NCBI GenBank assembly: GCA_024336345.1
Contig: JANFOG010000013.1
Location: forward strand, 124,001-188,000
Origin: Mariannaea sp. PMI_226
Lineage: Eukaryota > Ascomycota > Sordariomycetes > Hypocreales > Nectriaceae
Reading direction: 5' to 3'
DNA: 64,000 bases
Part shown: positions 48,601 through 57,155 of the stretch, one piece after another
Layout: each line of letters opens with the position of its first letter
Position numbering within the stretch: position 1 is the stretch's first letter
Program-made: the position numbers and the translations under genes
The notes under the pieces: model-generated
The model's input: only the letters and a program-made list of their open reading frames with translations
Told to the model about the DNA's origin: nothing
Database searches by the model: none

Positions 48601-49355
48601 TCACTTTCATACTCAGCAAGATGTTCCCAGCTATCATCCATGCATCATTTCGCGATAGCGGCGCATTCCCACTGCTCGAGGTTTATGTGCAGGCGTTGAG
48701 AATATTGTTGACCCGCAATGTTATCCCCCATGAGCTTACGCAGGGGGATTTACCAAGTCTTTCTGTCATACTAGAAGCTGTTGTGAAGGCTCTCCATCGG
48801 CTTCAAGAGCGCAACGAATCCTGGCCACAGGAACGGTTTGATGTGCTTAGACAAACATTATCAATGATGAACCTGTTATGGCCCTCATTTCGTATTCTGT
48901 CGAGCTGTGAACCGACTCCTCAGGCCTGGAAGGACATTTGCCGTGCTCTCGAATGTGTCAAAGATGGTATCCGAAGTGCTGGGGACTACATTGGGCGTAC
49001 ACTTGAGCGTCGGATCCAGGATGATGACCGCCTCATGCTGCCTAGTCTCGTCCGACAGGCCCCGGCCGATTTGGCAAATACTGATTCAGATGTAAATACG
49101 TTTGCGGACAACATTGTTAAAGATGTGCGGTCGAACTGGGTGTTTTCTGAAGACAAGGTCACGATTCAAGCTCCTGGAGCAACACGAGGGATATCATCAA
49201 CGCAGTCTGGAAAGGGGGTGGACAGACCAACGTGGACACCACAATCGTTGATGGAAGAGTTGTACAAGGAAGTCAAGGACTGGAACGCGTGGTATGCGAG
49301 AGTATTGGAAGTGGCACCTGTATCTTCACAGAATTGCATCAGTTTTCTGTTTTGA
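42699..49355 (+). CDS. MUS7: Mus7/Mms22 replication-repair protein
   Basis: Single-exon giant ORF of 2218 residues, the longest gene in the window. It fits the fungal Mus7/Mms22 family, which works with the Rtt101/Cul4-type ubiquitin ligase to help stalled forks recover and to promote recombination after alkylation damage. The N-terminal ~950 residues are disordered, acidic and Ser/Pro-rich, starting WKELGEVPDSEDEDGFDSQE, with basic KRKR tracts that could be nuclear signals. From about residue 990 the protein becomes an ordered helical-repeat region (start LGLGPYGTQYTHHFEAFPLD), the conserved Mus7 domain, which continues to the end. Both short N-terminal PDSxE motifs fit the family. Two small uORFs precede the start. 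Assignment rests on size, layout and recognised family sequence. Confidence 0.88.
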   Translation: MVNWKELGEVPDSEDEDGFDSQELSIPLSTLVPVTTLKSNDDTCTRNTPTKEKETEEDIWDIPDSQELIHSIVSKPIPTQQSIIDPGPDARPIEVLSLDTSPLSSLKSSPLSSALSDINLPSVDLLDDPELRPTEFDSQIPHRSQDQLVGEDEISTSYVQLSLPPSNLTETAIHPRTSFLRNETNPILIQSQELGHDDEHLAARQAAVRYERSLRPRKPIQEHPYLLENAQYSSLLRQNGVRPLRMAMEAERRRRQQASSQEQDGDFEDDSQESRLPAISEDSQPNGLEDLSTSMDRLLVPSPSPIKTSPLNDRAGPSSQASSTGDTDGTSLLEEDLPTLEDLMRQNPRPHPKKAPKRKSSPPPSTVRKRKRYNVVDSDPLEPAAVLRLGAQPIDSPTTARSLRRSPEHDERAVEGALTSRSQSLSSTPTPKARPWNIISTPSVPLSRTVDSDSEDELARDPAPELDGVDSVSESEPESGSELVHTVGRRIKGVLPASWLRLDQQAARLKTPKEKEACRRHLGRSPERESRRGVAQPRQGSSHTPSTLQFLFDDSDDEVPTPRPQTTDEVFHVQTRLVEADQTPFSPANAPEDHWSDDSMTVIEDNWIDPMLPGRKRQLKLSETHRKTTKRYKTIQKASKNVSSKPPGQPRITSMIGEALARASSTKSGMKVRHRQSASSNRISKSGKRHQLQQSSRRSVPPKLSILDVIEPNAPDFLRIAARSARHRQDMGRSNPSRKLIQLATREDHLEAVSVLNSWRAGSIPQRPSVTEAKKRKSAQTRPPRQRLNDASHDNTTAQRRQPPSSSLMHRRLVRQVTHGGTVRYQSDHLSQPTINQRPRLNNQLTRSGSGVARPAQLEMDEAEQTRSSRFSATKRRLDRLFRKQYDGVSNTSTLTFHENGSDVGRLTSPPPEETPIPLRIAKSNELEKRKSRYRKKNKPKEVDIEAPQYSRANDPIPVEPSPAPEPIHPVAQGDRLLGLGPYGTQYTHHFEAFPLDSRVYFHESTLIGSGVLELVTGPAYYEKLFDVRPRSAYTLGDQTLRWGPWDAQVSSELGVVLDFIADQIAGPSLEDNSSHVVSTQSVAAFVMKFTMDSLSLPDPSSAKSFVCRILEVFRGFNGRLKVILDGGSADLGPRGGLIASINEYLLVSAFLTLSICRHDDALMGEQFQVEDLLKDMAKTTISSLLVAGLSHVRDTYQRLQDARFRDRGLTANSAVLHSWVLVRRILEHARIPRSSFWDILYTVIGTPEAVNSVDANEHEKLWRIMFTLLPLTEFNDKGILIAGSRHDTTVDGWALPQKLMKNVFQLYQKNVHQPPSFNSYCRALVGRCHYLVQQWGWRRCVAVVGVIFDFFGSQNLAHLRNEEVFRSPQFLEELGGKPSLAVEKGDRCFHIFLKLIAMSIGKLKETESLKDIRNLIARTMPNHDRQHLKEQTIHERDLAALRNHHDLLCTLFWASPPDLRPGAHMIERLVVPASSHKEACLINLRSWSQLARFIIASGEATTSFKPFAQWRNGFFQSIMHQFDSVASDMQQQFMALSKDASNKISSEMVDAMVAANRAAVMDVIHFSITASLNVMRLAPDLEAATFALNTLQLQEVFKRFTAYPPILDWSILQASLATLDVFMSHVDEFKDNEESQQSESQILNSAQADDAILVLDHDLSSSFFSMARAILSTRAERELSAAAAVDKFRCTEMVVTLSARLAVRFMNGGLLRLVDMFKFGKYGLFDDVPAKIELDQRKHLALFITTLLKHGYDDFNDGCFTLTEVWMLSIVKPRKYLAYENQLAQELLRHGKEFVPDAASGLAINPCYNSNRDMFEFAISWMRRSSRDAGPALKKIILPELTKTLKATMQQIKRDLRAVCQDAMEHPDYVIFIRDIISLIRAHGSDLCTVDDFFYQISKEYSPSVQDPQLQVAGMLSYGLRLSEGDKKVAPRLFFFLFNNFKTSLINDKLHEALKMLHGGMKNPAVFTFILSKMFPAIIHASFRDSGAFPLLEVYVQALRILLTRNVIPHELTQGDLPSLSVILEAVVKALHRLQERNESWPQERFDVLRQTLSMMNLLWPSFRILSSCEPTPQAWKDICRALECVKDGIRSAGDYIGRTLERRIQDDDRLMLPSLVRQAPADLANTDSDVNTFADNIVKDVRSNWVFSEDKVTIQAPGATRGISSTQSGKGVDRPTWTPQSLMEELYKEVKDWNAWYARVLEVAPVSSQNCISFLF

Positions 49356-49987
49356 TCACATTTGAGACCGGCGTCATGGCTGAAGCCTGGGACGGTTGAA
49401 GGAGGAGGTTTGATTCAGTTTGGAGAACCCTGATTGATGGATTGATGGATTGATGGGTACAGGCACTCAATGAAGACTGACCCGGCGCATATCTAGACAG
49501 CGATAAATACAACTTTTTTTTTTTTTGCATGATAGACAATGAAGGCATATAGATTTATCTTTCTTCTTTCATTTTTTTTTTCTTCGCAACAATGGGCGAA
49601 TTTGCGTCCAGAATGAATTTTTATGATTATCGAGCTATGCATCCAGTGTATTTGGGAGGGATTTATTATTAGCATCTCATAAGTTAAGCTGTGAATTTGT
49701 TCCATTTGTTCCATTTGTTCCTTGTGACATCCAGCGTGGCCGAGTTTTTCCCGAGTGACGTAACTACGTAATTGCTAAGTCCCTTTTGTGAGTGCATTGG
49801 TCTCAACGCGCCAGACGCGTCTTCTCCGCAGCTCTCGAACTACCTACCACCTTGTAATGATAGTACTGGGTTAACGACTACAATACATACAGCTGCTAGG
49901 GACGTCAAAGAAATGTCCAATTCAACAACAACAGAACACCCATCATTGACTGGCTGAAACAAGACGGAGGTCCCTTTCCTACCTATC
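49356..49987. other. Intergenic region between Mus7 and Orc5
   Basis: About 0.63 kb, AT-rich. It contains a GATTGATG run (49431-49456), T-runs, three ATTTGTTCC units (49695-49721) and a 14-codon uORF (49913-49957) ahead of Orc5. Confidence 0.55.
49695..49721. repeat. Three perfect 9-bp units (ATTTGTTCC)
   Basis: Three head-to-tail copies in the Mus7-Orc5 spacer. It is non-coding. Confidence 0.85.
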
Positions 49988-51636
49988 ATGACCTCACTCT
50001 TCACTCTTCCCGACGAAGTCATAATCGCACCTCTACTCCAACGATTTCCCTGTCGGGAGCGACAAATCCGCTCCTTGGCAACGCTACTCAGTGTACGAAC
50101 AAAGAAAATAACCCCCAAGACCTTCTCGATGTTCTTTTCTCTCTCCCTCACTCCCTCTCTCCCTTCCCACCCTCTTTAAGCACACAGCCCAGAAGGACTA
50201 ATTTTCCCATAAAAACAGCCCGATGCCGCTCCATGCCGCAATCTCATCGTACACGGCGCCACCGCTACGGGGAAATCATCCATCGTCCAGCAGCTTCTGG
50301 ACGGCCTAGTTGAGCACGCTTCCAACGATGCGCAAGCCGCTGGGCTACGAGCCGCCGTGGTGAACTCGGTGCAGTGCATCACCGGCCGCCACCTGTTCGA
50401 ACGCATCGTTGGCGCAGTCGCAGATGCCCTGCAGTGGGAAGATGTGCCGAGGCGGTGCGAGACGCTGGCCCAGCTGGCCGTGGAGTTGACCAAGATGCTC
50501 AAATACCCCGAGAGAGACGCTCGTTGGCGTTTTGTCCTCGTGCTGGATGCCGTAGACAGGCAAAGAGATGCACCGCCAACGCTTCTACCCGCTCTGGCAC
50601 GGCTCTCAGAAATTGTGAGTACTTCCCAAGACCTTTCCCTTCCCCTTTCCCATTTATCAATGTCACTCTTAGTTCTGACAACAGAGGGAAAAATCAGATA
50701 CCTTGCCTAACCTGTGTTTTCATCGTCACATCGCCCCCGGCCGGCTTCCTTCGCTCACCCTGCTCGGCCGCTCTCCAATTCCCCCCTTACGCCAAAGCCG
50801 ACTTCGTCCGTATCCTCTCCCTCACGCCTCCCGCCGCCATCTCGGGAGCTACCCAGCAAGAAACGACTGATCTCTGGACCCGGTTCTGCGCCGCCGTCCA
50901 CGACTCCCTCACAAAGTCTGCCTCGAGGACCTTGCCATCCTTTCGACACAGCTGCGACGCTCTATGGCCGCGCTTCACAGCTCCAGTTTTGGCTGGAACG
51001 CATACGCCCAAGGAGTTTTCCAAGCTGCTCATTGCGGCGAGGGTGCATTTCCAGGATGAGTCGGTGCTCAACCCAAGCATCATATCCATACGTCCTGGCG
51101 AGCCATCGGCCGAACCAGCTCCTATCACCACCACAGCCACCAAGCCTTCAACATCCGCAACGGACCTCACAAACCTCCTCCCCACAACTTCCCGCCTCCT
51201 TCTTCTTGCCGCATATCTTGCCTCTCACAACGCCACCCGTCACGACCTCACCCTCTTTTCCACGTACCACCACGGCCGCAAACGCCGTCGAGGCGGCGGC
51301 TTTGCCTCCTCCCGCGGCGCCCCCCGCGCCAAGCATCGCAAGATTGCACGTAAATTGCTGGGGGCCCACGCGTTTGTGCTAGAGCGAATGATGGCCATCT
51401 TTGCCGCCGTCCGCACCGAGTGGGCGGAAGGGAGCTTGGTGGGCGCCTCCGGCCTGGATTGCGACGTGGGCATGGCCGTAGCCACCCTAGCCAGTCTCCG
51501 GCTGCTCACACGGGTCGGGGGAGCGGGCGACGTGATGGATCGCGGTGGCAAGTGGAGGATCAATGTCGGCTGGGAGGTGATACGCGGGATCGGTAGAAGC
51601 ATAGGAGTCGAGGTGGAGGAATGGCTAATTGATTAG
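49988..51636 (+). CDS. ORC5: Origin recognition complex subunit 5
   Basis: Orc5 is an AAA+-fold subunit of the six-protein origin recognition complex that loads MCM helicase. Three exons: 49988-50092, 50219-50614, 50698-51636 (introns 126 and 83 nt), giving 479 residues. The first join gives SPDAAPCRNLIVHG, and the second (SEI-IPCLTCVFIV) restores a conserved strand. Walker A is GATATGKS (48-55) and the Walker B-like segment is FVLVLDAVDR. The C-terminal part contains Arg/His/Lys-rich GRKRRRGGG, possibly a nuclear signal, and the winged-helix region. The GC-rich coding sequence of exons 2-3 contrasts with the AT-rich spacers. In other species Orc5 binds ATP without hydrolysing it. Confidence 0.93.
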
Positions 51637-52285
51637 TCGAGGTATCAAAAAAGCGTATGCAACTGTTCTACCGATGAAATATCATTATCATTTCGTTTCC
51701 CAGCGTTACTTGAGAAAACATCAACATAATTAGGCATATCGCAACACAACAAGCAAGACTCAATAATGAAAGGTTCAATCCATGCCTAAATCATGTGTTT
51801 ATTCCGTTCGGTATGAATAACACTCGTGTCTCATCTATTTGAAAGAAAAGAAAAAAAAAACCAAATATCAAGAATCCCATTTCCATATCCACATGATGGT
51901 ACAAAATTATCTATCATTTCTCTGCCAAACCAGCACCCAAAGCCGGTGGTGGTGGTATTGGTTGTTCCCAAGCCAAACAAAAAGAGGAGGGGGAAGAGAA
52001 CAAAACCGAGGTGTCTTTTTAGCTTTTCTCTCTGTAAGAATAAATAAATAATGATAAAGAAAAAAAACGCCGTATCTGTTCATGGTGTTGCATTGAAACA
52101 ACATGATATCCCTAGGTCTAGTTCGGTGGTTGAAAACTCGCTTTCTCTTCAAAAAAACCGGGAAGGATTGCGTGGATGAATGTAGGCAGACTTCGGATTC
52201 CAAAGTCGACAGAAGTAAGGAAAAAAAAACCCTGAACCAAGCCGAATCGAAAGCTAGGAAACTGTGCAAAACGAGCACCGCCAAA
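51637..52285. other. Convergent 3' intergenic region
   Basis: About 0.65 kb between Orc5 and the Sly41-like gene. It is AT-rich with A-runs (51847-51860). No gene seen. Confidence 0.6.
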
Positions 52286-53882
52286 TCAAGAGACACCAAT
52301 CGCTCGATCGCTGGCTATCCAGGTATCTTCCTGCTTAGTGCCCGGGGGAAGCCAACCAGGGTTCATTCCCAAGGGGGTACGCCGTCCGTTCTCGTCCGTC
52401 TTCTTGGTGTCTTCTATGGAGGCTCCATGAGTTTGGAACGCTTCGTTATAGGGATAAGCGCTGGGCTCGCTGGATCGAGTGGAAGGCACGTTGTTTGCCG
52501 TAAGAGGTAATAGGGGGGTCTTGTTGACCTGTGCCATCATCTGGGCCTTGCGATCGGCCTTGTTGCTCTCGCTGGTGCGGTCGTAGAGGTAAAGGCCAAG
52601 GAAGGTGAGTGCGATTCCCACCGCTTGGATGGGGGTCGTGGGATTCCTGAACCAGAGGATAGCTAGGACAATCACGAAAACTCGCTTAATGAGACTGGCA
52701 ACAGAGTACGTTACAGGTGAGACCATGGAGAGAAGGACAAATGCTAGAATGTTCTGCGCAAAGTGGGTGACACCGTTGAAGACAAACTCGACAGTCAATC
52801 GGCCATGGTCCATGGTGTTGGGCCTGTCGGTGAGGTTGACTGAACCATCTTGGTACACATTTTTGATGAGACCAATGCCTTCACTCCAGAACCAAATAGG
52901 TACTGTCAGGATAAAGGCCATGCCGGATGAGTAGCACAGAAGGTTGAGTTTGTCTAGTTTCTGGGATGGGATACCCTCTGCCTCAGCCTTTGCCGCTTCG
53001 TTGAACAGCTTCTTGGAGAAGATGTTTTGAGTGACAAATATGACAGTGGCCAAAAGGGCGTGGATAACACCTATAAGTTGACCACCGTACGTCGAATTTC
53101 CTGAGCAGGCCAGCATGACGCCCAGAGTCAGGGGAATAAGGGAGAAGTAGGTGGTCGTTGGGTACTTGATGTCGTAGACAAGCCTGTAGGCGAGAACCGT
53201 AAAGAGAGGTGAAAGTCCCTTGATTGTGTGGACGAGGGACACAGGGATTTTGGAGGTCGCTGTCGAGCTAAGCAGATGCCCACCAATTTGGAAGGCAGCC
53301 AGGGGCAAGGTGGTCATGATAACATCGCGAGTTGGGGGTCGAATAGGATACTTGAGGGCGGTGATCCTTGTCCGTAGAGAAGGGAAGATGTTGGCGAGCT
53401 TCGCAGAGAATACGCATAGTGACGAGACAAAGGCGAATTGGACCAGAGTCAAGGTAGCGGGCTTATCGAAAGCGTTCAATATGGACTTTGATGATGTGTT
53501 GGTAACTGCCGAGGACGTGTACCACAGGATGCAGAGGACCTATTGGGGTGCAACGTTAGCACAGCACTTAGATCACGATCGATGTGACCAAAAGTAAAGG
53601 GCCAGACAGGCGTACAATGAGCTTAGGGGAGATTGGGGCCTTGAGGGCATCTGCAATCTCCTGTGCATTGTGGCTGACGCTTCCATTGCGGGTTCTGATG
53701 TTGTGAAGGGCCTCGCTGAGACTCTTCTGTCGCCCATGGCCCCGGCTGACAGGGAACCAGCGATCAGAGGTTCGGACGGAGCCGTTCTGGTAGCCAGTCG
53801 CTGGCCTCAGTGGGCTGGGGGATCGAGAGAGGCTGACTGTCGGCGGGTCGATGAAGTCGGGAAACTTCTCCAACTTCTCCAT
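52286..53882 (-). CDS. SLY41: Triose-phosphate-transporter family protein, Sly41-like
   Basis: Membrane protein of the drug/metabolite-transporter superfamily, TPT domain. Exons (minus strand): 53882-53616 and 53539-52286 with a 76-nt GTACGC...TAG intron, giving 506 residues. The ATG at 53882 lies in an ACC context. Residues 1-90 are a Ser/Arg-rich cytosolic tail. About ten membrane helices span residues 90-410, beginning VLCILWYTSSAVTNTSSK, with family elements SLVHTIKGLSPLFTV and SPVTYSVASLIKRVFVI. The C-terminal ~100 residues are polar. Yeast SLY41 was found as a multicopy suppressor of Ypt1 loss and acts in the early secretory pathway. Its substrate here is unknown. Family call is firm; orthology to Sly41 is likely. 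Confidence 0.9.
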
Positions 53883-55264
53883 GGTGCACGGGATATTGAG
53901 AAATCCGCAGAAATGATGCAGAGGTGTGGTGCTAAGCGACGTAATCCAGGAGATACAGTATGCTGTTGAATGGAGATTGCGCAACGGACGCGCGAGTTTA
54001 CGTGGCCGGAAACGGGAGTTTTAGATAGCAAGCCCCCAGGGTGCAAAACGAGTGACAGAGGATCGGAAGAGGTAGGGGGGATCGACGGGTTATCGGCGAC
54101 GGAAACGTATGCTCATGGCTTTTTTTTTTCTTATGGCAAATCGAAAATCACAGACTGGTTCCAAGTTCGTAACGCCCTGGGGCAAAGAAGGCGGGGCGGA
54201 AGAGAGGTTTGATAACGAAGAGCAAAAAGCGAGGAGAGATGAGAAGTTGAGAGGGGGGAGATACAATGACGACGCCCACCCATACGCGGCTGATAGGTGA
54301 TTGGGGACAAGGGGGACTCCAGTTGTGGAGGGGAATTACGAGGTACAAAGTGGCTTGCGTAATTCAAAACGGAGTTTGTTATGGGTGGAGAGAAGTTAGA
54401 GGACGTGATATAAAAATAATAAATAATCAAGACAAATTAGCGAAAGATGCATAGAGAACATGTTGATGGTTCATTGTCGAGATCCAGTGCAGCTTAATGT
54501 CATGTACAGAGCACCAACATCGGATGGTAGCTACAGGTAATATAATACAAGAAATGGAATCTTCAAAGTCCCCTAATCTCCAGGGGCCAAAGGGCTAGGG
54601 GCTAGGGGGCAAAGGGGGGCCCCGTCAAACCAGCAAACATGGCTTTGGCGATCCGTTAAGTCGTGAACCCACTTCCAATTTTGGGATTTTACCCGTACTT
54701 GCTCCGATTACCGCGCTACGGCCCCCGATAAAGCACGGAGGAAGAAGCACGTTCCTGATGTACCTGGTGCTGGGAGCCTTGAAGCGCGAGATAAGGTAAT
54801 TAAGCGCTAGGCGTCGGTACATAAGGTAGTCAGCACGGTATGGTACGTACACAGTACTCCATACTGCGCTCTGTTTCACCCTGCACTTGGCCCTTTTTTT
54901 TTTTCTTTCCACAAGCCGTGTACCAAATTGGCACCAGTGTCGCCTTTTGTTCGCCGCGCAAAAACAGGACTCCACCCAAACTAAAGCAACCTAAGCAAAG
55001 CCAGTGCCAAAGCCAGTGCCTATTGAATACAACTTTCTTTGCATCGTCTCCATCGCCCTCTATCGCCATCTCCCTCCAACCGACTTTCCCAGCCCTTGCT
55101 CGCCGATTCGCTTTGGGAATGGGAAGGGACCCGAAGCAGTATATCGTTGCGCTCGCGGGTTTCTACGCCATCTTCCAGCTCGTGACTCAGGTTTCTAACC
55201 CGGCTGCCGCGTATCCCAAGCATTTCCTAGTCGCGACGCCTCCGTCGCCAAACTCGAATTCACC
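53883..55264. other. Divergent intergenic region (1.4 kb)
   Basis: Upstream DNA of the Sly41-like gene and Cus1. It includes a G-rich run near 54590-54621 and a plus-strand open frame (54840-55283) that overlaps the Cus1 start. A tRNA-like stretch near 54620-54726 was examined and rejected. Confidence 0.5.
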
Positions 55265-55283
55265 ATGGCGGCCCCAAAGATGA
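55119..55283 (+). promoter_or_regulatory. Upstream ORF overlapping the Cus1 start
   Basis: A 54-codon ORF from an ATG with G at -3 and G at +4. It ends 19 nt inside Cus1 in another frame. The peptide has one hydrophobic stretch (YIVALAGFYAIFQLV). It could repress Cus1 translation, or it may be absent from the mRNA if transcription starts downstream. No known protein is recognised. Confidence 0.35.
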
Positions 55284-57155
55284 CCAAGAACCAGATGCGG
55301 AGGGCGAAGAAGAAGGATCAGAAGAAGGCAAAGGCTGAGGTGCGCTCATCTAAACTTTCCCCCTCCCCCCTCATCGCACCATCATTCACGCATATGCTGA
55401 CACGCGACACAGGCTGCCACCACCAAGACCGAAGAGCCCCCAGCCGATGAGAAGCCCAAGGACAGCGAAGTAGATCACGAACCTGTCTCGAATCTCGAAG
55501 TCAAGAAGGATGACCGATCAGATAATGCCGCCCCCGCCGATGGTCCCCTCACCGCGGACGGTTTAGATGAGGATCCGGCTTTCGCCATGTACAAGGATAT
55601 TTTCAGCAAGTTCGGCGCACCACTTCAAGAGGACGAGATTGCTAAGGAAGCAAATGCTGGAAATCAGGGAACTGTATTCTTTGGCGACGACGACGACATC
55701 CCCTCCGAAGACGAAGAGAATGCGCAGCCCAAGCTATCCAAGAAGAAAAGAAAGCAACTAAACAAACTCTCCATCGCGGAGTTGAAAGCTCTTGTAAAGA
55801 TCCCAGAGGTAGTGGAGTGGCAGGATGTCTCCTCGGCGGACCCTCGATTACTCGTCCAAATTAAGGCTCAACGGAACGTGGTACCAGTACCAACACATTG
55901 GGCCTTGAAACGAGAATATCTCTCCTCCAAGAGAGGTATCGAGAAGCCTCCGTTCCGTCTCCCTAAATTCATCGCGGAGACTGGCATTACGGAGATGCGC
56001 GATGCTGTCTTGGAGAAGCAGGCTGAGCAGTCTTTAAAGCAGAAGCAACGCGATCGAGTTGCTCCAAAGATGGGCAAGCTCGACATCGATTATCAGAAAC
56101 TCTACGATGCGTTTTTCCGTTTCCAAACAAAGCCTGAGCTGACGCGATTTGGTGAGGTCTACTACGAGGGAAAAGAGTCAGAGGTCGACTACCAACATTT
56201 CCGTCCTGGAGAACTGAATGAAAATACAAAGGAGGCACTTGGAATGCCCGCTGGGGCCCCCCCACCATGGTTGATCAACCAGCAACGATTCGGTCCTCCT
56301 CCTTCCTATCCTACGCTCAAGATCCCTGGCCTAAACGCACCACCACCTGCGGGAGGTTCATGGGGCTTCCACCCTGGCGGATGGGGCAAGCCGCCCGTTG
56401 ACGAATTCAACCGTCCACTATACGGTGGCGATGTCTTTGGTCTCACTGCTCAAAATGGTGGCCCCGCCCAACCTCAAGCGGCCGTGCCGGTACCAGTTCC
56501 AGCAGTAGTGGGAGATACCGTTGAACGAACCCTCTGGGGTGAGTTGCAACCACGGGAGGAAGAGTCAGAGGAGGAAGAGTCTGAGGAGGAGTCTGAAGAG
56601 GAGGAAGACGACGAAGACACTGCTGGTGGTCTTGAAACACCAAGCGGCCTCGAGACGCCCGGAGGCTATGCCAGTACATTACAGCCTGACTACGGCACCG
56701 GGGTCGAAACGTCGATTGCTGGTGAGATGGACCTCCGCAAAGAACGCCGCGGCTACGACACAGAGGAGTCGAGCGCACCTCGTTCCGCCTACACTGTCCT
56801 TCCTGAGAGACAGGTCCGTGCTGAGGGTTTCTTCGGCAGCGATCGTGTCTACGATCTCAAACAGGCCCAGCGCGGAGGTATGCCAGTTCTTGGTGCCGAG
56901 GACGATTCCCGCAAGCGCAAAAAGCCTGGTGACATTGACGTGGCGCTTGATGTCGACTCGCTCCACCAGAACGACGGCATCAACAAGGAAGATCTGCGTC
57001 GCAGGTTTGAGGAGAGCAGGAAGGAGGAAGGTCTCGGTTCCAAATGGGCATACGATGACGACCTGAGTGAAATGATTGCACAGGAGAGTCGAAAGCGACA
57101 AAAGACGGAGGCTGAGCTGCAGGAGAAGAAGAAGCAGAGCAAGTATAAATTCTAA
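55265..57155 (+). CDS. CUS1: U2 snRNP splicing factor SF3b subunit 2 (Cus1/SAP145)
   Basis: SF3b component that helps U2 snRNP bind the branch site. Exons are 55265-55339 and 55413-57155 with a 73-nt GTGCGC...CAG intron, giving 605 residues. The start has a CACCATGG context. The N terminus is Lys/Arg-rich. The conserved DUF382 region starts near residue 145 (KIPEVVEWQDVSSADP) and includes VPVPTHWALKREYLSSKRG. The PSP motif follows (PGELNENTKEALGM then APPPWLINQQRFGPPPSYP), the SF3b4/Hsh49-contact region. A Glu/Ser acidic run (about 56550-56620) and a charged helical tail follow. It diverges from the Sly41-like gene. An upstream ORF overlaps its start. Family assignment is firm. Confidence 0.95.

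Noticed and set aside
54618..54726. tRNA-like stretch on the minus strand with GGGGGCC/GGCCCCC ends
   Set aside because: The A-box and B-box are degenerate, the span is too long without a clear intron, and no anticodon arm can be drawn with confidence.
54840..55283. 147-codon ORF as a separate gene
   Set aside because: Most of it upstream of 55119 is low-complexity, and it overlaps the Cus1 start. It is kept only as a uORF candidate.
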